From NCBI GenBank assembly GCA_027067085.1, contig JAMOMM010000503.1, positions 1-6,015 on the forward strand: a stretch of 6,015 nucleotides of DNA, read 5' to 3'. Source of the DNA: Hyphomicrobiales bacterium (GTDB lineage Bacteria; Pseudomonadota; Alphaproteobacteria; Rhizobiales; Aestuariivirgaceae). The translations under genes and the position numbers were made by a program. This document shows, piece by piece, positions 1 through 5,756 of the stretch. A model generated the notes under the pieces. That model searched no databases. It worked only from the letters and a program-made list of their open reading frames with translations, and was not told the origin of the DNA. Numbering within the stretch: the first letter of the stretch is position 1; each line of letters begins with the position of its first letter.

Positions 1-576
1 ACAGGCAATGCTGGCTCTATTTTATCTGCTGAACGCATCGCCTTAAACTTTATGGGCCGCTTGTCTGGCATTGCCACTTTAACGGCAGGGTTTGTTAAAA
101 AAACCCAGGGCACAGCTACTCGCATTACCTGCACACGCAAAACAACGCCAGGACTTCGGGCGGTTGAAAAACAAGCCGTGCTTCACGGTGGTGGGTTTAA
201 TCATCGGTTTGGGCTGAGTGACGCGATCCTCATTAAAGACAACCATATCGCTGCTGCTGGTGGCATTCCACAGGTTTTAAAAGCTGCTAAAGCTGTAGCG
301 TCTCATATGGTCCGCATTGAAATTGAAGTTGATCGACTTGAGCAACTTGAAGAGGTTTTGCGTGTTGGTGGCGCTGATGTGGTATTGCTTGATAATATGG
401 ACACCCCTACCTTAATAAAAGCCGTCGCGATGGCGGATGGAAACATCATCACCGAAGCATCTGGAAATATGAAATTGGAACGAATTGCTGAGGTGTGTGC
501 GACAGGTGTTGATTACATTTCATCAGGCGCTCTAACCCATTCTGTTTCAACTTTAGACTTTGGGCTGGACTTTTAA
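1..576 (+). CDS. nadC: Nicotinate-nucleotide pyrophosphorylase (carboxylating), quinolinate phosphoribosyltransferase, C-terminal part
   Basis: This is the last 191 residues of NadC; the frame is open to the left edge, so roughly the first 90 residues of a usual 280-residue protein lie outside. The enzyme converts quinolinate and PRPP to nicotinate mononucleotide, CO2 and pyrophosphate in cytoplasmic de novo NAD synthesis. Family hallmarks run in the expected order: AERIALNF and RLSGIAT, the TRKTTPGLR phosphate/substrate-binding stretch, RFGLSDAILIKDNH with the active-site lysine region, IEIEVD, VVLLDNM, ITEASGNM and YISSGALTHS. The internal ATG at 52 is not the start, because the conserved sequence continues upstream of it. 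No frameshift or lost motif is visible. The gene ends 19 nt from the convergent response regulator and I see no convincing terminator for it. The neighbours suggest no functional link; nadC is probably a housekeeping gene bordering the regulatory cluster. Confidence 0.96.
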   Translation, partial: TGNAGSILSAERIALNFMGRLSGIATLTAGFVKKTQGTATRITCTRKTTPGLRAVEKQAVLHGGGFNHRFGLSDAILIKDNHIAAAGGIPQVLKAAKAVASHMVRIEIEVDRLEQLEEVLRVGGADVVLLDNMDTPTLIKAVAMADGNIITEASGNMKLERIAEVCATGVDYISSGALTHSVSTLDFGLDF

Positions 577-595
577 GCGATCAAGTGCGCCTTGC

Positions 596-1303
596 TCAAT
601 CATCGATGAAATAGTAGCCAATGCCATGCACGGTTTTAATGTGGTGTTGCTCACCTTTTATGGGTTCGATTTTTTTTCGCAGCCGCATAATGTGAACATC
701 AATGGCTCGGTCGCCAACGATAAAATCGCGCCCCCTGACAAAGTCTAACAACTGATCCCGACTAAGGACCGTTTTTGGATGGTCTAACAATGCTCGCAGT
801 AAATCAAACTCCATGCTGGTGAGCCCTGCATCAATACCATCTTTGCTGTTCTTTAAAGTTCGAGCCCCAATATCCATAACCCACGAACCGAATTCATAGA
901 CATCTGTATTTGTGCTGCGGCTGGCTTTTTCGTTTGCGACTCTGCGTAAAATAGAGCGAATGCGAGCAACAAGTTCTCGTGGTTCGAAAGGTTTGGTAAC
1001 ATAGTCATCTGCCCCAAATTCCAAGCCATAAATCCGGTCAAAACTTTCGTTACGAACACTCAACACAATGATTGGCATTGAGGAGGTTTTTCTAATCTCT
1101 CTAGTAAGTTCAAACCCGTCTGCATCTGGCAAACCAACATCAAGCACGCAAAGGTCGATGTTCTCGCGCGCTAAAACACTCCGCATTTCCTGCCCAGTGG
1201 TGGCGCAAACAGGAACAAAGTCTTGTTTTTCCAAGTACCGAGAAAGAAATGAGATGATTTGAGGGTCATCATCGACAATGAGGATTTTTTCTCTCTTTTT
1301 CAT
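596..1303 (-). CDS. OmpR/TorR-family two-component response regulator
   Basis: A 235-residue cytoplasmic DNA-binding response regulator. The receiver domain (about residues 5-120) has the acidic triad D11-D12-D13, the phosphoacceptor D55 in LCVLDVGLP, switch residue S82 in place of the usual Thr, Y101, and K104 in YVTKPF. A winged-helix Trans_reg_C domain follows (about 133-232), ending in the typical TVHGIGYYF. The overall look, especially GLEFGADDYVTKPFEPREL, resembles TorR/DorR-type regulators, but I do not assign a gene name. The frame stays open upstream to 1414, but I chose the ATG at 1303 because receiver homologues begin just before the KILIVDDD strand; the extension would run through the promoter region and overlap the divergent kinase. 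No good Shine-Dalgarno precedes this ATG, and the predicted -10 box would start the mRNA at it. Its probable partner is the divergently transcribed hybrid kinase. Confidence 0.93.
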   Translation of the reverse strand: MKKREKILIVDDDPQIISFLSRYLEKQDFVPVCATTGQEMRSVLARENIDLCVLDVGLPDADGFELTREIRKTSSMPIIVLSVRNESFDRIYGLEFGADDYVTKPFEPRELVARIRSILRRVANEKASRSTNTDVYEFGSWVMDIGARTLKNSKDGIDAGLTSMEFDLLRALLDHPKTVLSRDQLLDFVRGRDFIVGDRAIDVHIMRLRKKIEPIKGEQHHIKTVHGIGYYFIDD

Positions 1304-1309
1304 TAGTCT

Positions 1310-1315
1310 TTTATA
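1310..1315 (-). promoter_or_regulatory. Candidate -10 element for the response regulator gene
   Basis: On the minus strand this reads TATAAA. A start 6-7 nt downstream would fall at about 1303, the A of the response-regulator ATG, implying a leaderless or nearly leaderless mRNA. The stretch 17 bp upstream (AGCGCC) is a poor -35, which suits an activator-dependent promoter. The centre of the FNR-type box lies 41.5 bp from that start, the standard class-II position. This is a prediction from motif and spacing only. Confidence 0.5.
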
Positions 1316-1337
1316 ACGGCAATGAATTTGCAGGCGC

Positions 1338-1351
1338 TTGAAATAAATCAA
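1338..1351. promoter_or_regulatory. FNR/FixK-type operator in the divergent promoter region
   Basis: The sequence TTGAAATAAATCAA matches the FNR/FixK consensus TTGAT-N4-ATCAA at 9 of 10 defined positions. It lies in the 104-bp region between the divergent response regulator and sensor kinase. Its centre (1344.5) is 41.5 bp from the predicted start of the minus-strand gene and 40.5-41.5 bp from that of the plus-strand gene, the activating class-II distance for both. The FNR-family protein encoded at 3783-4472 has the recognition helix (E182, S185, R186) expected for this operator, but a different FNR homologue elsewhere in the genome could be the one that binds. Confidence 0.78.
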
Positions 1352-1372
1352 TTCCAAACAAATAAAAATCAC

Positions 1373-1378
1373 TATTAT
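1373..1378 (+). promoter_or_regulatory. Candidate -10 element for the hybrid sensor kinase gene
   Basis: TATTAT is close to the TATAAT consensus and would place the start near 1385, giving a leader of about 23 nt that contains the ribosome binding site. The hexamer 17 bp upstream (AATTCC) is a poor -35, consistent with activation from the FNR-type box centred 40.5-41.5 bp upstream. Motif-based prediction only. Confidence 0.45.
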
Positions 1379-1395
1379 CGCAATCTTATGTAGGT

Positions 1396-1403
1396 GAGAG
1401 GAA
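1396..1403 (+). promoter_or_regulatory. Ribosome binding site deciding the kinase start
   Basis: GAGAGGAA contains the GAGG core (1398-1401) six nt before the ATG at 1408. A TTG at 1405 lies directly in front of that ATG in the same frame, but it would leave only 3 nt to the Shine-Dalgarno core, so ATG 1408 is the better start. Confidence 0.75.
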
Positions 1404-1407
1404 ATTG

Positions 1408-3642
1408 ATGACAACGCTTTCTACAAAAAACCGATTACCTTTTCGTTTTCTCCTATCAGGGTTTGCAGCGGCGGTTCTTTTGGTATCTACGGTTATTGTC
1501 GGTATCTACCTTGGTGACCAAACTCAAAAACGATTCCATAACGTTGATTCCAGTTGGCAAACCTATACCAGCCAAGCAGCCGTTCGTGAGGATTTACTTA
1601 GCCGCCTTCGCGCTCACCTTGGGTATGGCGGCATCATACATAATTTTAAAAATTATGTTTTGCGCCAAGATAAGCGCTACCTAAAGAAACTACAAAGCCA
1701 ACTAAAAAACTTTCATTCAACGATTGCAGAATACAAACAAAAAGATGCTAGTCCGTTTGAATTAAGGCAACTTAGAACAATTCAACGTACAATTGAGCTA
1801 TATGAAAGAAAAATACCTATTACCGTTCAAGCCGCCAAGGAACATTGGCCTTCAACCCGTACAGATTTGCTTGTTAAAGTCGACGACACTAACGCCCTAA
1901 ATGCGATTATTGCCTTAGATGTTTACCTAAACGCCAAAGAACGCGAAGCCACACGGTCAATCTCACAAGCGGTGGTGGAAGGCAATGAACTGGTTAAAAA
2001 GGGTTTCCTTTTTGCTGGAGTTTTGGCAATTGTTGCACTTATTTTATATGCCATGTTTTTTCAACTCCTCAAGGAATTACGGCAGTCTATTTCTAAACTC
2101 TCCAATGAACTTGATGAACGCCGAGCCGCTGAATTGGTCGCTAAAAAGTTTCAGCGGGCCGTCGACCAAAGCCCCGCAACAATTTTAATCACCAACACAA
2201 AACGGGAAATTGAGTACGTAAACAATAAATTTTGCGAACTCACAGGCTATAAGCCACACGAAGTTTTAGGCAGAACGCCTAAACTGTTACAGTCTGGCGA
2301 CCTGTCACCAAATGCCTACGATGGAATGATTGAGTTGTTGGAACAAAATCAAAAATGGCAAGGTACGTTTCGGAACTTAAAAAAAGATGGTAGCAGTTAT
2401 TGGGCTGAGACCGTCATTTTGCCGCTTCGAGATGATATTGGGGTAATCACGCACTTCATCGGGTTGGGTGAAGACATTACCGAACACAAAAAGGCGCGCG
2501 AACACATTCTACGTGCCCAAAAAATGGAGGCCGTTGGATTGCTTGCTAGCGGTGTTGCCCATGACTTCAACAATGTCTTAACAACCATTTTGGGCAATGT
2601 GCATTTAGCTAAGTTAGATGCGCCCAATGAAGGTGAGTTTTCTCAAGAACTCGAACAAATTGAGATTGCCGCTAAACGCGCCCGACATTTGGTCGGTCAA
2701 ATCCTTGCCTTTGCGCGCCGCCAACCAGGCAAACCAACACTCGTAAATGTAGGCGCTATAATTGAAGAAGTGCTACGTCTCATTCGAGCATCCACGCAAC
2801 CAAATATCAGACTTGTGAGCGATGTCGAAAATACCGATTTATCGGTGCTTGCTGACCCAACTAAATTGCATCAAGTTTTGATGAACCTATGTTCAAATGC
2901 GGCTGAATCGATCAGTGGGCATGATGCTGCTAAAGGTGGAACAATTACCGTTCAAGCTTTTGGTCAAATTGACGATAAGACAAATGAAAATCAGGTGATC
3001 TTAGTGGTATCTGACGATGGGCCAGGCATCCCCGCTAAAATTCAGGAAGAAATATTCACTCCGTTTTTCACCACCAAGCGAGCAGGCAAAGGAACGGGGC
3101 TTGGCCTTTCTGTTGTCTCTAGTCTCGTGGATGACATGAACGGTGAAATTGCCCTCGACAGCAAACTGGGCAATGGTTGTAAGTTTACCATAACGCTAGC
3201 CCAAGCCAAGCCCGATGATCGCCAAAATTCCATTCAGAACAAACAAGGTGCCCTTGGTGCTCGGATTTTGCTGATCGATGATGAACCAGAGGTTGTCGCG
3301 ACCAGCGCTGCTATTTTGCGTCGTATGGATTATAAAGTAGATGAATATACCGACCCGCATGCAGGGGTTCGAGCGTTCCAAAAAACGCCATACGATTACG
3401 ACCTTGTGATTACAGACTTCGTGATGCCTGATATGAGCGGCCAACAGGTTTGTGCAGAAGTTCGTAAAGTTAGCGCTACCTGCCCTATTATCATCTATTC
3501 AGCCTATCAACCCGAAAAACTTGAATTCGTCTTGTATGAGCCTATACGACTCATTCAAAAGCCCTTTGACCCAAAAAGGTTAGCAACCACAATCAACACG
3601 ATGTTAAATGACGTATTGTTCACAAAATCGACGGGCGCTTAA
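1408..3642 (+). CDS. Membrane-bound PAS hybrid sensor histidine kinase with C-terminal receiver
   Basis: A 744-residue inner-membrane hybrid kinase. Order of parts: TM1 (about 12-35); a mostly helical periplasmic region (about 36-198) carrying an eye-catching GYGGIIHNFKNYVLR segment at 72-86; TM2 (about 199-221); a charged linker; one PAS domain (about 248-370, ending in GLGEDITEHK); HisKA with phosphoacceptor H385 in GVAHDFNN, the HPK4-type H-box; HATPase_c with N-box around N493/N497, G1 box DDGPGIP at 536-542 and G2 box GTGLGLS at 562-568; then a receiver (about 617-735) with D624/D625, phosphoacceptor D670 in VITDFVMPDM and KPFD near the end. No HPt domain follows, unlike TorS/ArcB-type hybrids. 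The ligand is unknown; the PAS might hold a redox cofactor, but no heme-binding signature can be pointed to. It is divergent from the response regulator at 596-1303, its likely partner, and no GC-rich terminator follows it. Confidence 0.95.
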   Translation: MTTLSTKNRLPFRFLLSGFAAAVLLVSTVIVGIYLGDQTQKRFHNVDSSWQTYTSQAAVREDLLSRLRAHLGYGGIIHNFKNYVLRQDKRYLKKLQSQLKNFHSTIAEYKQKDASPFELRQLRTIQRTIELYERKIPITVQAAKEHWPSTRTDLLVKVDDTNALNAIIALDVYLNAKEREATRSISQAVVEGNELVKKGFLFAGVLAIVALILYAMFFQLLKELRQSISKLSNELDERRAAELVAKKFQRAVDQSPATILITNTKREIEYVNNKFCELTGYKPHEVLGRTPKLLQSGDLSPNAYDGMIELLEQNQKWQGTFRNLKKDGSSYWAETVILPLRDDIGVITHFIGLGEDITEHKKAREHILRAQKMEAVGLLASGVAHDFNNVLTTILGNVHLAKLDAPNEGEFSQELEQIEIAAKRARHLVGQILAFARRQPGKPTLVNVGAIIEEVLRLIRASTQPNIRLVSDVENTDLSVLADPTKLHQVLMNLCSNAAESISGHDAAKGGTITVQAFGQIDDKTNENQVILVVSDDGPGIPAKIQEEIFTPFFTTKRAGKGTGLGLSVVSSLVDDMNGEIALDSKLGNGCKFTITLAQAKPDDRQNSIQNKQGALGARILLIDDEPEVVATSAAILRRMDYKVDEYTDPHAGVRAFQKTPYDYDLVITDFVMPDMSGQQVCAEVRKVSATCPIIIYSAYQPEKLEFVLYEPIRLIQKPFDPKRLATTINTMLNDVLFTKSTGA

Positions 3643-3677
3643 CAACTTTAAACAACTTGTTACATAACTTAACAACT
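3641..3677. repeat. Helically phased AACAACTT direct repeats
   Basis: AACAACTT occurs at 3641 and 3651, and AACAACT at 3671, spacings of exactly 10 and 20 bp. The intervening decamer at 3661 (TACATAACTT) looks like a degenerate copy. The first copy overlaps the kinase stop codon. The same stretch contains an inverted pair TTGTTA-N7-TAACAA (3657-3675). Phased direct repeats of about one helical turn are typical of OmpR-family binding sites, so this is a candidate operator for the regulator at 596-1303 or a relative, placed upstream of the FNR-like gene. AT-rich chance repetition remains possible. Confidence 0.5.
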
Positions 3678-3782
3678 CTTCTTACTTCTGAAATATCAGC
3701 GTTACATATCACAGATATTATTTCCTCAATTCTGATGCCAGTCCTCACATGGGATTTGGCCTTTCATTGCAGGGAATGAACA
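3643..3782 (+). promoter_or_regulatory. 140-bp AT-rich intergenic region, probable promoter region of the FNR-like/moeA pair
   Basis: Besides the phased repeats, it holds a second copy of GTTACATA (3659-3666 and 3701-3708, 42 bp apart, about four helical turns), inverted arms AATATC/GATATT (3692-3697 and 3714-3719), and TATTAT at 3716-3721 that could serve as a -10, with no good -35. The ribosome binding site AGGGA (3771-3775) stands 7 nt before the ATG. No FNR half-site (TTGAT or ATCAA) is present, so autoregulation by an FNR-type protein is not evident. No terminator separates the region from the kinase gene, so readthrough is also possible. Confidence 0.5.
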
Positions 3783-4472
3783 ATGACCCAAGTACAGTAT
3801 TTAACTAGATCTGATTTAGAAGGCGCTCAACAAGCGGCTTGGAAACCAAAACCGATTATAAACAACTTTGCAGTCGACACGGTTCTTGATGCCGAAGCGT
3901 TTCGCAAATTACCAATTCTGGTGGTCAAACAAGGCGCTATTGGCCTTCAGCACATGCTAGGTGATGGCCGTCAAACAATTTCCGTCATTTACTTTGAAGA
4001 TGAGGTATTAGACTTCCGCCACTTTGGGAAAGTATCTGGCAGAGCAACTTGCTTGCTCCCCGTTACTGTCAAATTGTATAGCAGCGATGATTATGATCGT
4101 TTGCAACATGAAAGCACTCAGTTCCAGATTGAACATGCAACAAAACAAGCGCGGCAATTAAACTATGCCTCTCAACACAGTGTTGACCTTGCGCGTAAAT
4201 CTGCGATCGAAAAGCTGGCTTCATTCATTCTAGAATCTCGAAAACGCCAAAATCTTGGCCGCGGCTTGGATGTTTTGCTTCGTTTACGCCGTTCAGACAT
4301 TGCCGATTATATGGGATTGCGCGCAGAGACACTTTCTCGTGCGTTCACTAAACTTAAAAAATTGGGCTTAATTGCATGCGATCAAACTGATCTTGTTCAC
4401 ATTTCTAACGAGCCGGGTTTGCGCCAAATGGCAAATGGCAAAGTCAACTGGATGAAAACGAGAATTCAATGA
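3783..4472 (+). CDS. Crp/FNR-family transcriptional regulator lacking the iron-sulfur cysteines (FixK/DNR-like)
   Basis: A 229-residue cytoplasmic regulator. A cNMP-binding-type beta-roll (about 25-110) is followed by a long dimerisation helix (about 115-150) and a Crp-type helix-turn-helix (about 160-215). The recognition helix reads ETLSRAF, with E182, S185 and R186 at the positions FNR uses to read TTGAT-N4-ATCAA. Only two cysteines are present, C90 and C199, and none near the N-terminus, so it cannot carry an FNR-type 4Fe-4S cluster; FixK-like (no cofactor) or DNR-like (heme/NO) behaviour fits better. The start at 3783 has AGGGA 7 nt upstream. It shares an ATGA overlap with moeA, so the two are almost certainly cotranscribed and translationally coupled. 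Exact subfamily and signal are unknown. Its likely nearby target is the FNR-type box at 1338-1351. Confidence 0.93.
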   Translation: MTQVQYLTRSDLEGAQQAAWKPKPIINNFAVDTVLDAEAFRKLPILVVKQGAIGLQHMLGDGRQTISVIYFEDEVLDFRHFGKVSGRATCLLPVTVKLYSSDDYDRLQHESTQFQIEHATKQARQLNYASQHSVDLARKSAIEKLASFILESRKRQNLGRGLDVLLRLRRSDIADYMGLRAETLSRAFTKLKKLGLIACDQTDLVHISNEPGLRQMANGKVNWMKTRIQ

Positions 4473-5743
4473 GCATTCAACCTTTAGAAAACACAGACAT
4501 TCATTCAGATGATTGTTGCGGTGGTGACAACCTTTTACCAATTGATGTGGCTATTGCCAAAGGGCTTGGTCTGGCAAAACCACGCCAAGGCTTTGAAGTG
4601 GCAAACCTTTCCGCGCTTCATGGCCGAAGTCTTTTAGACGACATCACTGCATCTTATCCCCTGCCCAATTTTAATAACTCGGCAATGGATGGCTATGCCA
4701 TAAACACCAAAGCCCTTAGAGGTGATGGGCCTTATAGACTGCAAATTACTGGCCGCATGGCTGCTGGTGACCATGACATTGAAAGCACAAATACTGTGCC
4801 AGCTGGTGCGTTGAGAATTTTGACGGGCGCGCTGGTTCCAAGTGACTACAACGCTGTTATTATGCAGGAAAAGGTGAGCGTTGAAGACGGGTATATTGTT
4901 TTTGATAAATGTCCGAAAACAGGAACTAACATTCGCCCCCAAGGTGAAGATTGCAAACCTGGCGATTTGGTTATCCCTAAAGGAACGGTACTTGATGCTC
5001 GTCACATCGCCATGCTCGCAGGTCAAGGGATTGCCGAAACCAAAGTTCATCGCAAGGTTCGTGTCGCAATTTTCTCAACAGGTTCTGAATTGAAGTTACC
5101 GGGTGAAACACTTAAATCGGGGCAAATTTTCAATTCAAACCGTTATGCGTTGAACTCGCAATTAAATCACCCATTCATAGAAGTTTTCGACCTTGGCACT
5201 ATTGAGGATGATTATGAACTTCTAAAAAACGCCACACACCGCGCCTCTCAAATGGCTGATATTGTTATCACCACTGGCGGTGTTTCAGTTGGCGATGAAG
5301 ACCACATGCCCAATATTGTAAAAGACCTTGAGGGTGAATTGCACGTGATGAAAGTGGCGATTAAACCTGGCAAGCCAGTAACGATTGGCACCATTGGCAA
5401 ATGTATCTTTCTTGGGTTACCAGGAAACCCAGTAGCGGCCTTTATAAATCAGATTTTAATTGGTCGGCCAATTATCGAAAAGCTTGCGGGCATTACCCCT
5501 GCTCCCATTACAACATACCCCGCGCAAGCAGCGTTTGAGCGTAAGCGTTCCCCATCGCGGCAAGAATATGTACCAGCGAAAATTGTTGGGCAATCAGAAA
5601 ATGGTGGCCCAATTGTCGAGGCCTTTGCAAAGGCCAGTTCTGCCACGTTATTGCCATTGGCCAACTCTGACGGGTTTGTGGTTTTACCGCTTGGTATGAC
5701 CGAGGTTAAAAAAGGCGATACACTCGCCTTTATCCCTCATTGA
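4469..5743 (+). CDS. moeA: Molybdopterin molybdenumtransferase MoeA
   Basis: A 424-residue cytoplasmic enzyme that inserts molybdate into adenylylated molybdopterin to form Mo cofactor. Signatures in order: NSAMDGYA at 70-77 with D74 (matching E. coli D59); the GRMAAGD and RILTGALVPSDYNAVI stretches of domains I/II; the MoCF-binding domain (about 190-330) with STGSEL, GQIFNSN and TTGGVSVGDEDH, including D276 and D278; KPGKPV; GLPGNPVA; and a C-terminal domain IV (about 350-424). Length is normal. The first 20 residues form a short acidic extension with an adjacent cysteine pair, C16-C17. The start ATG overlaps the FNR-like regulator's stop (ATGA); a weak GAGAA lies 6 nt upstream, so reinitiation from the upstream gene is likely. 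Cotranscription with an FNR-family regulator points to anaerobic molybdoenzymes as customers, but none is encoded in this window. Its end is 4 nt from the convergent hemY. Confidence 0.97.
   Translation: MSIQPLENTDIHSDDCCGGDNLLPIDVAIAKGLGLAKPRQGFEVANLSALHGRSLLDDITASYPLPNFNNSAMDGYAINTKALRGDGPYRLQITGRMAAGDHDIESTNTVPAGALRILTGALVPSDYNAVIMQEKVSVEDGYIVFDKCPKTGTNIRPQGEDCKPGDLVIPKGTVLDARHIAMLAGQGIAETKVHRKVRVAIFSTGSELKLPGETLKSGQIFNSNRYALNSQLNHPFIEVFDLGTIEDDYELLKNATHRASQMADIVITTGGVSVGDEDHMPNIVKDLEGELHVMKVAIKPGKPVTIGTIGKCIFLGLPGNPVAAFINQILIGRPIIEKLAGITPAPITTYPAQAAFERKRSPSRQEYVPAKIVGQSENGGPIVEAFAKASSATLLPLANSDGFVVLPLGMTEVKKGDTLAFIPH
5708..5731 (-). terminator. Intrinsic terminator of hemY, inside the moeA coding region
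   Basis: On the minus strand an 8-bp perfect stem, AAAGGCGA/TCGCCTTT with loop GTGTA, runs into six Ts (5713-5708), three of which are also in the stem. The GC-rich core GGCGA/TCGCC plus T tract is a reasonable Rho-independent terminator, 17 nt beyond the hemY stop. It lies within the last 12 codons of moeA. On the plus strand the hairpin is not followed by a T tract, so it should act only on minus-strand transcripts. Confidence 0.6.
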
Positions 5744-5756
5744 GTTTTTAACTCAA
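5740..5756. repeat. Inverted repeat spanning both convergent stop codons
   Basis: TTGAGTT-TTT-AACTCAA is a perfect 7-bp inverted repeat with a 3-nt loop. It contains the moeA TGA and the hemY TAA. It lacks a T tract on either side, so it is a poor terminator; it may protect RNA 3' ends or simply be chance. Confidence 0.4.

Noticed and set aside
626..657. Possible nadC terminator (GGTG-TTGCT-CACC then TTTT) inside the response-regulator gene
   Set aside because: Only a 4-bp stem and a short, interrupted T run; too weak to list, unlike the hairpins at the moeA/hemY junction.
746..753. Extra TAACAACT copy inside the response-regulator gene
   Set aside because: A single unphased copy in coding sequence, most simply explained by chance.
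1304..1414. Upstream extension of the response-regulator reading frame (37 extra residues with a hydrophobic run)
   Set aside because: It would run through the FNR box and promoter elements and overlap the kinase start, and receiver domains normally begin right at the MKKREK start; the open frame is likely chance in AT-rich DNA.
1639..1657. Perfect palindrome CATAATTTT-A-AAAATTATG inside the kinase gene
   Set aside because: It encodes ordinary HNFKNY codons within a constrained protein segment; a binding site deep inside the gene is not supported by anything else.
3756..3770. Sigma-54-like TTGGC...TTGC element before the FNR-like gene
   Set aside because: GG and GC are separated by 9 bp instead of the strict 10, and the element would lie about 12 nt from the start codon, leaving no room for a leader.
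3735..3779. Small in-frame ORF of 14 codons (MPVLTWDLAFHCRE) ending 3 nt before the FNR-like ATG
   Set aside because: It has no Shine-Dalgarno of its own and no attenuator-type codon run; position alone is not enough to call a leader peptide.
4634..5050. 138-residue open frame on the minus strand inside moeA
   Set aside because: It is the shadow of a clear moeA coding frame, with no recognisable domain or ribosome binding site.
5457..5474. TAATTGG-TCGG-CCAATTA hairpin inside moeA
   Set aside because: No T tract follows and it lies mid-gene; probably a coincidence of the codons.
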